A stretch of DNA of 64,000 nucleotides from a virus: positions 1-64,000 of the IMG/VR virus record IMGVR_UViG_3300017917_001271; one strand, written 5' to 3'. Both the position numbers and the translations under genes were made by a program. The notes beneath the pieces were generated by a model that was given only the letters and a program-made list of their open reading frames with translations, searched no databases and was not told the DNA's origin. This document shows, in pieces, positions 44,987 to 53,312 of the stretch (positions within the stretch are counted from its first letter, which is position 1; the number at the start of each line of letters is the position of its first letter).

Positions 44987-45831
44987 CAGTAGGTGCTTTA
45001 ATATTTGCTCACAACAACACTGGCATAGACTATACTAGGTTGGCAGTTTTTTGTGCCAAAAGAGTTAGGAAATACTTAGATATACCAGTCAGTATAGTTA
45101 CCGATAACGGTAATTGGCTCAGAAACAATTATCCAGATCATCCGTTTGATAAGGTTGTAGAAATACCCCCTGAATATCAACATCATAGTAAGTTATTTTA
45201 TGATGGAACTTTAAGCAATAAAAAACTTGAGTGGAAAAACGGAACAAGATTTAAGGCCTATGATCTAACTCCTTACGACACAACTTTGGTTTTAGACAGT
45301 GATATGATCATTTGCTCTAATAAACTTAAAGATGCCTTGTCCAGAGATGTTCCTTTTCAACTCTTTAGACAAGGGTTTGATATTACAGGCTGGCGTGATC
45401 AAACGCCTTACCACCGAATTAACCCGTACTCTATTCCTTTTTATTGGGCAACAGTTTGTGTTTTTAAAAAGGACCCAGTAGTAGAAGCATTCTTTAATTT
45501 AGTTTCCTATATAAAACAAAATTGGTTTTATTTTAGAGTGTTATATAGTATTGATATGGAAAACTTTAGGAACGATTTTGCCTTTAGTATTGCTATACAT
45601 ATAATGAACGGAAAAATGCAAGGTGACTTTGCCACCGAGTTGCCAGGCAAACTTAATTTTATAGAAGATAAAGATGTATTACTTTCTGCCAATGGTCCTA
45701 CTTTAAAATTTCTTCTGCAAAAGAAAGATCGGTTAGGCGAGTATATAGTAGCCAAAACAGAAGGTCTTGATGTGCATGTAATGAACAAAATTAGCCTTGA
45801 AAGAGAGATAATGGGAGAGGCACGTGAGTAA
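44983..45831 (+). CDS. GT-A type glycosyltransferase-like protein (pair A, copy 1)
   Basis: This 282-residue protein has the layout of GT8-like nucleotide-sugar transferases. A first strand GALIFAHNN at 4-12 is followed by IPVSIVTDN at 34-42, YDLTPYDTTLVLDSDMI at 93-109 with DSD metal-binding triad at 105-107, and later FYWATVCVFKK. A sugar transfer role on virion or host glycans is inferred from the fold. The donor and acceptor cannot be told. It is paralogous to the next gene, sharing the TPYD-T-x-VLD-x-DMI core, and overlaps it by 8 bases. Confidence 0.75.
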   Translation: MTVGALIFAHNNTGIDYTRLAVFCAKRVRKYLDIPVSIVTDNGNWLRNNYPDHPFDKVVEIPPEYQHHSKLFYDGTLSNKKLEWKNGTRFKAYDLTPYDTTLVLDSDMIICSNKLKDALSRDVPFQLFRQGFDITGWRDQTPYHRINPYSIPFYWATVCVFKKDPVVEAFFNLVSYIKQNWFYFRVLYSIDMENFRNDFAFSIAIHIMNGKMQGDFATELPGKLNFIEDKDVLLSANGPTLKFLLQKKDRLGEYIVAKTEGLDVHVMNKISLEREIMGEARE

Positions 45832-46669
45832 AGGTTTTTTAGTTTTCGCCCAGAATACAGCAGAATGTAATTACGTAGAACAGGCTTATGCTCTAGCATT
45901 AAGTATCAAAGCAACACAACAATCTGTAAAAAGTATCAGTTTAGTAACTAATGATAAGCTAACTGTAGAACAGAAAAAAGTTTTTGATAAAGTTATACCC
46001 ATACCTTGGGAAAATAAAGAAGTTGTAGAAACAAAATATAGAGCAGAGCATAGGTGGAAATTGTATCATATTACTCCTTACGATGAAACTATAGTTTTAG
46101 ATGCCGACATGATATTTTTAGAAGATATAGAATCATGGTGGAACTACTGTAGTAAATTTGATATTAAGTTTTGCTCTAAAGTATTAAATTATAAATTAGA
46201 ATCTGTAGTACACGATGATGTTTATAGGCGAGCGTTTACAGATAATCAGCTGACAAATCCGTATGTTGCATGTCATTATTTTAAATTTTCTGATAATGCC
46301 CTAGCATTTTACAGAGCGTTAGAATTTGTCTGTAACAACTGGGAATGGGCGTATACTGAATTTGCTCCTAAAAGTTACCAGAACTGGCTTAGTTTAGATC
46401 TGGCCGCCGCGATTGCAATTGAAATAACTGGGCTATATGAAAGTGTTAACGATATTACTAGCCCATTAGAGTTTGTGCATATGAAACCAGGATTACAAGG
46501 TTGGCCAATTATTCCAGAAAGCTGGCAAGATGCTGTTCCTTATGTACTAAATTCTAAAAATCAATTAGTTGTTGGTAATATAAAACAGCCAAAATTATTT
46601 CATTATGTTGAAAAGAGTTTTTTGTCTAAAAAGATTTTAGAAAAATTAAAGGGGTTTGCTCGTGGCTAA
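45824..46669 (+). CDS. GT-A type glycosyltransferase-like protein (pair A, copy 2)
   Basis: This 281-residue protein starts at GTG with a GGGAGAGG ribosome site. It shows GFLVFAQNTAE at 4-14, SISLVTNDK at 37-45, and ITPYDETIVLDADMIFL at 83-99 with DAD at 93-95. The middle has HYFKFSDNALAFYRALEFV and a later HMKPGLQGWP. The overall layout follows that of the preceding gene, so the two look like an old duplication. The substrate is unknown. It overlaps the next gene by 8 bases. Confidence 0.75.
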   Translation: MSKGFLVFAQNTAECNYVEQAYALALSIKATQQSVKSISLVTNDKLTVEQKKVFDKVIPIPWENKEVVETKYRAEHRWKLYHITPYDETIVLDADMIFLEDIESWWNYCSKFDIKFCSKVLNYKLESVVHDDVYRRAFTDNQLTNPYVACHYFKFSDNALAFYRALEFVCNNWEWAYTEFAPKSYQNWLSLDLAAAIAIEITGLYESVNDITSPLEFVHMKPGLQGWPIIPESWQDAVPYVLNSKNQLVVGNIKQPKLFHYVEKSFLSKKILEKLKGFARG

Positions 46670-47234
46670 GTTATCTCATTTTGTTTATTTTGATAAAAAG
46701 ACCGGACAAATTCTTGCAGTTACTAATGAAGAGGATTCAACATTCGAAGACGGCTTAAACGTTTCTTTTGAAGAAGTTGAAGACTTTTTAACCGGAAAAT
46801 GGAAGTTTAAAGATTATTTGATTGGTTATAAAAAGAATCAATCTGGTAATACACAATTGGCAATAGTACCGGCAAGCGATCAGGGATTTGCTTTTAAAAA
46901 TAATGTGTTTGAGTGGATAACAGAAAGTAATGAAGATTCGGAATGTATTGTAACATGGAATGGTAAAGGCAAACGTTGGGAATTTAAACTGAACCCTAAG
47001 TATAAAGGTTACTATGATGTAATTGCTGCACCTAAGTTAACCTTTTTTGTAACACTAGAAAATGATTTTGATTTTTTAGTTAGAACAATTTTTATCAATA
47101 TGCAAGATTTAATTCTTGCGGCAGATTATTATACGGTTCCTTTTCAAAACAAAGTAGAATCTAGAATAGACAAGATTTCTATAAGTTCTAAATTAGTATT
47201 TAAAAGTTACAGTTTGAGGATTATAAATGGCTAA
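46662..47234 (+). CDS. Unknown protein within glycosyltransferase operon
   Basis: This 190-residue protein probably starts at GTG 46662 (MAKLSHFVYFDKKTG), since AAAGGGG lies about 8 bases upstream. An upstream in-frame TTG at 46656 is less likely. It contains FVYFDKKTGQILAVTNEED near the start, a Lys/Tyr-rich middle (DYLIGYKKNQSGNTQLAIV) and a beta-rich end. I do not recognise a family. It lies between the two glycosyltransferase pairs with 8-base overlaps on both sides, so its expression is tied to them. Confidence 0.7.
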   Translation: MAKLSHFVYFDKKTGQILAVTNEEDSTFEDGLNVSFEEVEDFLTGKWKFKDYLIGYKKNQSGNTQLAIVPASDQGFAFKNNVFEWITESNEDSECIVTWNGKGKRWEFKLNPKYKGYYDVIAAPKLTFFVTLENDFDFLVRTIFINMQDLILAADYYTVPFQNKVESRIDKISISSKLVFKSYSLRIING

Positions 47235-48126
47235 GATTAAAGTTATTGAACAAGATATTATATTTTTAAGTTATGACGAACCCAATGCAGAAAAAAATTA
47301 TGCTGACTTGTGTAGTAAGGTACCTTGGGCTAAACGTGTACACGGAGTTAAAGGCAGTGACGCCGCACACAAAGCCTGTGCCGCACTAAGCGATACAGAG
47401 TATTTTATCACAGTAGATGCTGATAATATTGTTGACCCTGCATTTCTTGAAGTTGAAGTAGATACAGATGCTTTGGGGTTAACACCAGATCATGTGTTTA
47501 GTTGGTGTGGTAGAGTTTATGTTAACGGTCTAATGTACGGCAACGGCGGCCTAAAAATGTGGACACGTAAGTTTGTAAACAATATGCGTACACATGAAAA
47601 CAGCGATCCTGATGATACTAAGGGGTTAGTTGAGTTTTGTTTTGATGACAAGTATTATCAATTCAATGAAAATTATTCAGTCAGCTATACTAATGCCACA
47701 CCATTTCAAGCCTGGAGAGCAGGATTCCGTGAAGGCGTAAAGATGAGCTTAGATCAAGGTGCCCGTGTAAAAGACATTAAACGAATTTGGTGGCAGAATT
47801 ATCATCGTCTTTTAATTTGGTGTAGCGTTGGCGCAGATGTAGAAAATGGAATGTATAGCATACTAGGCGCAAGAGAAGGAGCCGCACTAACTAATTGTAC
47901 AGATTGGGATTATAGTAATGTTAGAGATTTTGAGTGGCTCACAAATTACTGGAATGAGCACTATGAAAATGCGTCTGCGGAAACAAAAACTGAACAAATT
48001 AATTTTTATGGTAGAGAGTTGAAAGAAAAATGCGGATTAGAAATAGCCAACATGGATCCTACAACAAGTATGATGTTTAAGATTGTTTACAACAATACAC
48101 CTAGGATACTAAGAAAAAATGTTTGA
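47227..48126 (+). CDS. Glycosyltransferase-like protein (pair B, copy 1)
   Basis: This 299-residue protein has IIFLSYDEPNAEKNYADLC at 11-29, RVHGVKGSDAAHKAC near 37-51 and FITVDADNIVD at 60-70 with the DAD triad. It continues with YVNGLMYGNGGLKMW and FQAWRAGFREGVKM. This is a GT-A-like family that I recall from T4-like marine phages. It overlaps its paralogue by 8 bases. Virion or host surface sugar modification is inferred. Confidence 0.75.
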   Translation: MAKIKVIEQDIIFLSYDEPNAEKNYADLCSKVPWAKRVHGVKGSDAAHKACAALSDTEYFITVDADNIVDPAFLEVEVDTDALGLTPDHVFSWCGRVYVNGLMYGNGGLKMWTRKFVNNMRTHENSDPDDTKGLVEFCFDDKYYQFNENYSVSYTNATPFQAWRAGFREGVKMSLDQGARVKDIKRIWWQNYHRLLIWCSVGADVENGMYSILGAREGAALTNCTDWDYSNVRDFEWLTNYWNEHYENASAETKTEQINFYGRELKEKCGLEIANMDPTTSMMFKIVYNNTPRILRKNV

Positions 48127-48808
48127 TATAGTTTTTATTAGTTATAGCGAACCAAACGCAGAAGAAAATTTACAAAAACTAAAAAGTAGATTTCCTCTAG
48201 TCAAGCATGTGGCCGGTGTTAAAGGAATTCATCAGGCGCACATTGCTGCCGCCAGACGAAGTTTTACTCCTATGTTTTGGGTAGTTGATGCGGATGCTAT
48301 TATCTTAGATACGTTTAATTTTGATTATACAGTGACGCCTGAAGAATACGATATAGTTCATGTTTGGAGAAGTCGCAATCCTATTAATGGATTAGAGTAC
48401 GGTTACGGCGGAGTAAAACTACTTCCAAAAAAACTAACTATGAATATGGACACATCTACTACTGACATGACAACCAGTATTAGTACAAGATTTAAGGCGA
48501 TGGATACTGTTAGTAACATTACAGCATTCAATACAGATCCCTTTTCAGCATGGCGCAGTGCCTTTAGAGAATGTTGTAAACTGGCAGTTATTAACAACGA
48601 GGAATCGTTGGCTAGATTAAAAGTATGGTGTGTGTTAAATGAAAACGTAGCTTACGGATTTTATGCATATTTAGGCGCACTCGCTGGTCGAGCTTATGGA
48701 GAAAAAAATGCCGCTGATATAGCGGCACTAAATCTAATTAACGATTTTGATTGGCTTAAGAATCAGTATGAGCAAATTCCCCAGCCATGGGAAACACTTC
48801 AGCAATAA
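48119..48808 (+). CDS. Glycosyltransferase-like protein (pair B, copy 2)
   Basis: This 229-residue protein parallels the previous one: IVFISYSEPNAEENLQKLK at 4-22, HVAGVKGIHQAHIAAA, and MFWVVDADAII at 52-62 with DAD at 57-59. It then has NPINGLEYGYGGVKLLP and FSAWRSAFRECCKL. It is shorter at the C-terminus by about 70 residues. It ends the plus-strand operon, and its last 53 bases overlap the 3' end of thyX on the other strand. Confidence 0.75.
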   Translation: MFDIVFISYSEPNAEENLQKLKSRFPLVKHVAGVKGIHQAHIAAARRSFTPMFWVVDADAIILDTFNFDYTVTPEEYDIVHVWRSRNPINGLEYGYGGVKLLPKKLTMNMDTSTTDMTTSISTRFKAMDTVSNITAFNTDPFSAWRSAFRECCKLAVINNEESLARLKVWCVLNENVAYGFYAYLGALAGRAYGEKNAADIAALNLINDFDWLKNQYEQIPQPWETLQQ

Positions 48809-49430
48809 CACTAGCACATGCTCTTGCTACTTCCATATGCTCTAGCTGTGTGCCGTTACCGCTACGTAGTTCAATAAAGTGTACCCAACTACGTAGTGTA
48901 CCGTTCATGTATAAACGACTTACTGTGTTGCCTTCGGGCAAAATGGCACGAGCTTGCTCTTTAGCAATACCACGTTCAATAGCTTCTGCATAGATACGTT
49001 TTACATTGTCAATAATAAATTTTTGCTGTGCATCCCACCATGCTGAAAGTTCTGGATTATCTGTAGCAATACTATTTTGACGATTTTTTGTATCTTGAAG
49101 ACGTGCTTCTCGAATGACAAAGTCTAAGTCTTTTGTAGGATCGGCATATCGCTGGCTGAATTCTTGAAAGGAAAAACTACGATGTCTTAAAATCTGTCTG
49201 GCAATATCTCTAGTAGTTTCAATTTCCAAACAGGCGCTAACCATCTCTAACGGACTCCAGTGTTTGTGCTTTACAAGATACCTTATTAATTTTTCACTGG
49301 TTTCTAAGTTAAATTGATTGCTAGGGTTACTAACTCTAGCACAGAACGCAATTAGTTCCTGAGCATCTATTACTCCTTCATCGTACATTGCTCGACTTGG
49401 TTTGCTCACACTAATTAATTTTACTTTCAT
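48756..49430 (-). CDS. thyX: Flavin-dependent thymidylate synthase ThyX
   Basis: This 224-residue protein has the ThyX signature RHRSFSFQEFSQRY at 82-95 (R-H-R-x2-S-x4-S-x-R-Y type). It also has HWSPLEMVSACLEIETTRDI near 57-75 and a C-terminal RSWVHFIELR with the catalytic-side Arg and His region. It makes dTMP from dUMP using FAD and methylene-tetrahydrofolate, supplying thymidine for phage DNA. The length is usual for the family. It is the last gene of the long minus-strand run and overlaps the gene upstream by 4 bases. Confidence 0.95.
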   Translation of the reverse strand: MKVKLISVSKPSRAMYDEGVIDAQELIAFCARVSNPSNQFNLETSEKLIRYLVKHKHWSPLEMVSACLEIETTRDIARQILRHRSFSFQEFSQRYADPTKDLDFVIREARLQDTKNRQNSIATDNPELSAWWDAQQKFIIDNVKRIYAEAIERGIAKEQARAILPEGNTVSRLYMNGTLRSWVHFIELRSGNGTQLEHMEVARACASVIAEVFPMAGEFAHTDS

Positions 49431-49744
49431 AGTTTTTTCTTTCTTAAAAATTTTTGGGTCCCACGTTCGATGTCTTTTTTTATGCTCTGTGTGTCTAATC
49501 GAAAATCAATATTATCAATTTTATTTTCGTAGTTTTTATAAAGTTCACCGATAGTTTCTTCCAAAGATTCCCATCCTTTGATATGATCTTCTTTTGTTAT
49601 TTTAACTTCCCAAACTTTGCCGTCTTTGAACGTAATCAGAACCGCATGGAGATATCGTAAGGGTAGAACATTTAGCTTTACCTCTCCGAACACTTCTGGC
49701 CAACACTCGACAACTTCTTTGGGAAGATTTCTTCCCTTGGTCAT
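49427..49744 (-). CDS. Conserved small unknown protein upstream of thyX
   Basis: This 105-residue protein probably starts at ATG 49744, overlapping the previous stop (TGATG). It has PKEVVECWPEVFGEVKLNVL near the start, LHAVLITFKDGKVWEVKI in the middle and a basic C-terminus (QKFLRKKKL). I recall similar proteins in marine T4-like phages, without function. Tight overlap with thyX suggests shared timing. Confidence 0.75.
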   Translation of the reverse strand: MTKGRNLPKEVVECWPEVFGEVKLNVLPLRYLHAVLITFKDGKVWEVKITKEDHIKGWESLEETIGELYKNYENKIDNIDFRLDTQSIKKDIERGTQKFLRKKKL

Positions 49745-50367
49745 CACTTGGATTTTTTGGTAGGAACCAACTCCTCGGCTTTGCGACGAAACTCGGCAGC
49801 TTGTTTTGCTAATTTGTCTGCTTGGCTACGATAATATTTTGCTTCTGACTCGGATGAATCAAAACTCGTTGGTGCAGATTCGTTAACACTTACAGATGTT
49901 GTTTTGCTTACATTTGGTGTTTCAGTTAAGTCGCGAGCAGTTGCTACCTCTTGTACTTCCACATTTTTATCTCCGCTCTGCGGTTTAATATGTAGCTCGT
50001 CAACAGCAATTCCGCGTTGTTCGGCAATAATTTGATTAAGCTCAGATAGTAGAATTGATGCACCAATCACTGGTGTCATTTCAACTTCGCGTGTGCTTAC
50101 TTTAACTAGACGACCATTTCCGTGTAAAAACGGAAGCATACGACTGCCGTCTGGGAATTGTGTACGATCCAGTGCTTCTGCAAACTCATAGGCGTTTTGT
50201 GCTGCTGGGCTTTCGACTAAGTTAATTAATGCGTTATGCAACTCGTCAGGTAAACTTTCTGTTGCTACAACTAATGCACTATACGCATCTCCAGGTATGG
50301 TCCTAAATGCAACAAGTACCTTTTTACCGGTTGCTTTGATCCTACCTACGTGTTTTAATGATTGCAT
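49744..50367 (-). CDS. Conserved unknown protein with disordered tail
   Basis: This 207-residue protein has an ordered first half (GRIKATGKKVLVAFRTIPGD; LPDELHNALINLVESPAAQ). A Thr/Ser/Val-rich linker spans 130-170, and a final charged helix reads KLAKQAAEFRRKAEEL. I do not recognise a named family. It is preceded after 2 bases by the 80-residue gene. Similar size and layout occur in marine T4-like phages as far as I recall. Confidence 0.72.
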   Translation of the reverse strand: MQSLKHVGRIKATGKKVLVAFRTIPGDAYSALVVATESLPDELHNALINLVESPAAQNAYEFAEALDRTQFPDGSRMLPFLHGNGRLVKVSTREVEMTPVIGASILLSELNQIIAEQRGIAVDELHIKPQSGDKNVEVQEVATARDLTETPNVSKTTSVSVNESAPTSFDSSESEAKYYRSQADKLAKQAAEFRRKAEELVPTKKSK

Positions 50368-50369
50368 AA

Positions 50370-50612
50370 TTATGCTCCTTGTTTTTCTGATTGTTTGGCA
50401 ACTTGTTCTAAGAACGTTGTTAGTTTTGTATAAGTTTGCCCAACAACAGTCATTTCTGCTGGTTTAAATGCACCTCTTGAACTTGCAATATCAATGATTA
50501 CTTTCATAGCATTTAAATCATTGAGAGTTAGTTCAGCAGATTCTTGTTTAGGTGCTTGTGCCTGAGCACTTCCTTGTTCAGGCACAGATTGATCTTGTAC
50601 GTTTTCAGTCAT
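50370..50612 (-). CDS. Conserved small unknown protein
   Basis: This 80-residue protein has a Gln/Ala-rich first 25 residues. A helical core follows (LNDLNAMKVIIDIASSRGAF; EMTVVGQTYTKLTTFLEQV). I recall the core, with IDIAS-RGAF, from small proteins of cyanophage-type T4-like genomes, function unknown. Its strong ribosome site AAGGAG can pair with an upstream complement (see the hairpin at 50614-50659). Confidence 0.78.
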   Translation of the reverse strand: MTENVQDQSVPEQGSAQAQAPKQESAELTLNDLNAMKVIIDIASSRGAFKPAEMTVVGQTYTKLTTFLEQVAKQSEKQGA

Positions 50613-50613
50613 G

Positions 50614-50659
50614 GTATCTCCTTATAAAGTACAAATATAATTATCTTAATTGGAGATAC
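50614..50659 (-). promoter_or_regulatory. Hairpin that could hide the ribosome site of the 80-residue gene
   Basis: On the minus strand GTATCTCC (50659-50652, at the end of the 95-residue gene) is the exact complement of GGAGATAC (50621-50614), which contains the ribosome site. The loop is 30 bases. A ribosome finishing the upstream gene would open it. Confidence 0.5.
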
Positions 50660-50928
50660 GGACAGGCAATCGTGAAGAAGCTTAATTCTTTTTCTGACTC
50701 AAATCCAATCTGAGTAGTGTAGACTATACTGTTTGTATGATCTAGGGCTAGAGTTTGCCCTATGTAATATCTGCTGTTTAGATTTTGCTTAATCCAACTG
50801 TCTAAATTTTTTAATAGCCCAGGGGTATACTTTTCAATGGTTGTGTATTTAAAATGAGGAGCGGCAAACCCAACACGACGAATGTTGTAGTAATTTAACG
50901 GATTAGGTTTGCCACTTCTTAACGCCAT
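50641..50928 (-). CDS. Unknown protein downstream of VWA gene
   Basis: This 95-residue protein starts MALRSGKPNPLNYYNIRRVG, with several aromatic residues. The rest has KYTPGLLKNLDSWIKQNLNS and a beta-rich end. I do not recognise a family. Its start overlaps the VWA gene stop by one base (TAATG), so it likely belongs to the same unit, and its 3' end forms half of the hairpin at 50614-50659. Confidence 0.7.
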   Translation of the reverse strand: MALRSGKPNPLNYYNIRRVGFAAPHFKYTTIEKYTPGLLKNLDSWIKQNLNSRYYIGQTLALDHTNSIVYTTQIGFESEKELSFFTIACPYLQLR

Positions 50929-52112
50929 TATGCGTACTCCCCTTTGAACTCATAGTATGCGTATTCGCCAAATGGAGGAACGATTTTATCGTTGCCGTGA
51001 ATAATAAACAAAGTATCACAGTAAAGCTCGTCGCCCCAAGAACCATACGGGTAACCATCAGTAAACATAATAAACTTTTTAGGGTTAATGTCGTTTTCTT
51101 TCATGTATTCCCAGTTGACATCAAAATCGGTACCACCGCCACCCATAGGTTCGTAGTTCATAAACTCGTCCATGTTGTAGCCGTCGTAATCTTGTTCGTT
51201 ATAAACGGACGTATCAAAGCACCAGAGTTTAATTTTAAAGTCCTTGTATTCTTCCATGATGCCTTTGATTTCACTTAAGAAGTCTTTGGCTTGTTCTTCT
51301 CCGATGGATCCAGACATATCGATTGCAACACAGATGTCAATTGTCTCGTCGTAGTTAGTTCCAGGAAGAATTGCATTCATATGCCATCCCTTGCGGTTAG
51401 GACGCATAAATGTATAGTCGTTTTTGATGGTGCTTTGAATTTGCTGACGCAACATTTCGCGCCAGTTCATCTTAGGCTCAGTAAGCTCTTTAATCATTCG
51501 GGCAATACTTGCCGGTACATTTCCTGCACCAGCAGATTGTGCCGCCTGCATTACAGCTTCACGCATTTCATCACGAATCTTTTTAAGATCTTCTTTACTG
51601 TATTTTGGCTGTCCGTCTTTTTGCTCGCCTTCTGGATCCAAGTGTTCATCCAAAAGTTGACCTAATGCAGCCAATTGCTCGTCATCGTACTTTTCGTGAA
51701 TCTCGTCGTAGATTTGTTCTGCACTCCAGCCGTAGTATTTTTGATCATGGAAAATTTTGATATCTGGAAGATTATGATCTCCAATTTTATCTCTAACGAT
51801 TTGTCCGTTGACAGCGTAGTCACAGGCAATGTTAAAGATCTTTGGATCACGACCTTCTCTACGACCCATGTGTTCAAAGACCGCGTGTAAGATTTCGTGT
51901 GCAATTACAAATTCTACTTGTTTTACTGTAAGGGGAGTAAAAAATTTACGATTAAAGAAAATATGACGCCCGTCTGTAGCCGCTGTTGGAAGCCAGTCAT
52001 CTGCTTCTTGGATTTTCATGCGAGTAGCAAGGTTACCAAAGAACGGATGACGTAGCAGTAGTCCAACTCGTGCTACGATAATTTTGTCAATAATTGGATC
52101 GGCATGTGCCAT
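50928..52112 (-). CDS. VWA-like protein with metallopeptidase-type N-domain
   Basis: This 394-residue protein resembles the DUF2201-type family. The N-terminal half has HEILH at 72-76 (HExxH zinc motif) and ACDYAVN, the C-terminal half a von Willebrand A-like domain with DMSGS at 265-269. Such proteins work with MoxR-type AAA ATPases, and the MoxR gene is directly upstream. The pair may remodel or proteolyse target proteins. It has its own perfect sigma70-type promoter and an AGGAG ribosome site. Length is in the usual range. Confidence 0.88.
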   Translation of the reverse strand: MAHADPIIDKIIVARVGLLLRHPFFGNLATRMKIQEADDWLPTAATDGRHIFFNRKFFTPLTVKQVEFVIAHEILHAVFEHMGRREGRDPKIFNIACDYAVNGQIVRDKIGDHNLPDIKIFHDQKYYGWSAEQIYDEIHEKYDDEQLAALGQLLDEHLDPEGEQKDGQPKYSKEDLKKIRDEMREAVMQAAQSAGAGNVPASIARMIKELTEPKMNWREMLRQQIQSTIKNDYTFMRPNRKGWHMNAILPGTNYDETIDICVAIDMSGSIGEEQAKDFLSEIKGIMEEYKDFKIKLWCFDTSVYNEQDYDGYNMDEFMNYEPMGGGGTDFDVNWEYMKENDINPKKFIMFTDGYPYGSWGDELYCDTLFIIHGNDKIVPPFGEYAYYEFKGEYA

Positions 52113-52141
52113 ATCTGCTCCTAAAATTACAGTATGTATAT

Positions 52142-52170
52142 ATTATAACAGGGCCCGTAGGCCCTGTCAA
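52142..52170 (-). promoter_or_regulatory. Perfect sigma70-type promoter of the VWA gene
   Basis: On the minus strand TTGACA (52170-52165), 17 bases, then TATAAT (52147-52142): twelve of twelve consensus positions. It begins two bases after the MoxR stop codon. Confidence 0.85.
52148..52167. promoter_or_regulatory. GC-rich palindrome filling the promoter spacer
   Basis: Arms ACAGGGCC and GGCCCTGT flank a 4-base centre, occupying the spacer and the last bases of the -35 box. As RNA it would form a strong hairpin just after the MoxR stop. It may act as operator, as terminator or attenuator of MoxR transcription, or both. The following sequence is AT-rich but not a T-run. Confidence 0.55.
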
Positions 52171-52171
52171 C

Positions 52172-53263
52172 TTATTGCTTTTCAGTGGCTTGTGCAATAT
52201 ACTTACCAAACTTTGCATGGAAGTCGTCGAAACATTTAATTTCGTCTGGATCCAACGGCAGTTTGTAGGTACTAAGAGCAAGTTTAGTGCCCATGATAAC
52301 AAGTTCGGTTTCAAAATTATCCATCATAAACTGGAAGAAACAATTAACTTGATCGTTCCAATCTTTAGCTTTTTTATCGCAAGAATCTTTGAGCTCATAG
52401 CACAGGCTGACGACTAGCGAATATTGAGCGGAGATTTCTTTTGAATCCATCTTTTTAACCTTGCCCTGCAGGATGTCTGTAGGGTTAGGCATTTTGCTGG
52501 CATGTTTACGATGCGCCATAAACTTGATAGCAAGCCCTTCACCAATTGCACCAGCAGTCAAGTCAGTTAGTGTTTCGGTATCGGTATCGTCGTCAACCAA
52601 TAGCTCGCTAACAAAGGACCAAGAGCGAGGTGTTGCAAATGCGCGACTTGCACTCTTAGGATCAAAGTCGTAAAGATCTTTCTTAGAGAAAGTGAGGAAA
52701 CCAACAACGTCTTTGTGAACCTTGTTGTTGACGGCCCATTCTTGCCAATCATCCCAATCGCAGGTCATTTCCAAGTGAACGAAACGGTTAGCCAACGGAG
52801 CAGGCATACGGTAAGTAACACCTTTGTCGCTTTCACGGTTACCGGCGGCAACCATTACAACGTTATCTGGAAGTTTGTAAGTACCAACACGACGGTTAAG
52901 GACCAACTGATAAGCTGCGGCCTGTACAGCAGGTGCTGCACTGTTCATTTCGTCCATAAACAAGACTACTTGTTTGTGCTGGCTTGCTAGAGCTTCGTCG
53001 GGCAATTCGAGCGGAGGAGCCCACACCATTTTGTTAGTGTTGCTGTCAAAATACGGGATACCTTTAATGTCAGTAGGTTCCCAAAGACTTAGACGAACGT
53101 CGATTACGTGGGCATCGAGTTCTTCGCCAAGTTGTTTAATAATATCTGATTTACCAATACCCGGAGGACCCCACAGGAAGATTGGACGCTTATTTTTAAA
53201 AGCCTTACGAAGAGACTTTTTGGCACCTTTAGGACCAACAGTACGACTAACGATTTCTGCCAT
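52172..53263 (-). CDS. MoxR-type AAA ATPase
   Basis: This 363-residue protein has Walker A GPPGIGKS at 32-39, Walker B VVLFMDEMNS at 99-108 and a sensor-1-like VVMVAAGN region near 135, followed by an Arg-rich helix. The family uses ATP to remodel protein complexes with VWA partners, here the adjacent gene. In phages its target is unknown. It has a perfect sigma70-type promoter of its own, so early, high expression is likely. The length fits MoxR proteins (300-370). Confidence 0.9.
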   Translation of the reverse strand: MAEIVSRTVGPKGAKKSLRKAFKNKRPIFLWGPPGIGKSDIIKQLGEELDAHVIDVRLSLWEPTDIKGIPYFDSNTNKMVWAPPLELPDEALASQHKQVVLFMDEMNSAAPAVQAAAYQLVLNRRVGTYKLPDNVVMVAAGNRESDKGVTYRMPAPLANRFVHLEMTCDWDDWQEWAVNNKVHKDVVGFLTFSKKDLYDFDPKSASRAFATPRSWSFVSELLVDDDTDTETLTDLTAGAIGEGLAIKFMAHRKHASKMPNPTDILQGKVKKMDSKEISAQYSLVVSLCYELKDSCDKKAKDWNDQVNCFFQFMMDNFETELVIMGTKLALSTYKLPLDPDEIKCFDDFHAKFGKYIAQATEKQ

Positions 53264-53312
53264 TTTAATACCTTTCTAAAGTGGGCGGATGAAATTTTTA
53301 CGCTATGTCTGT

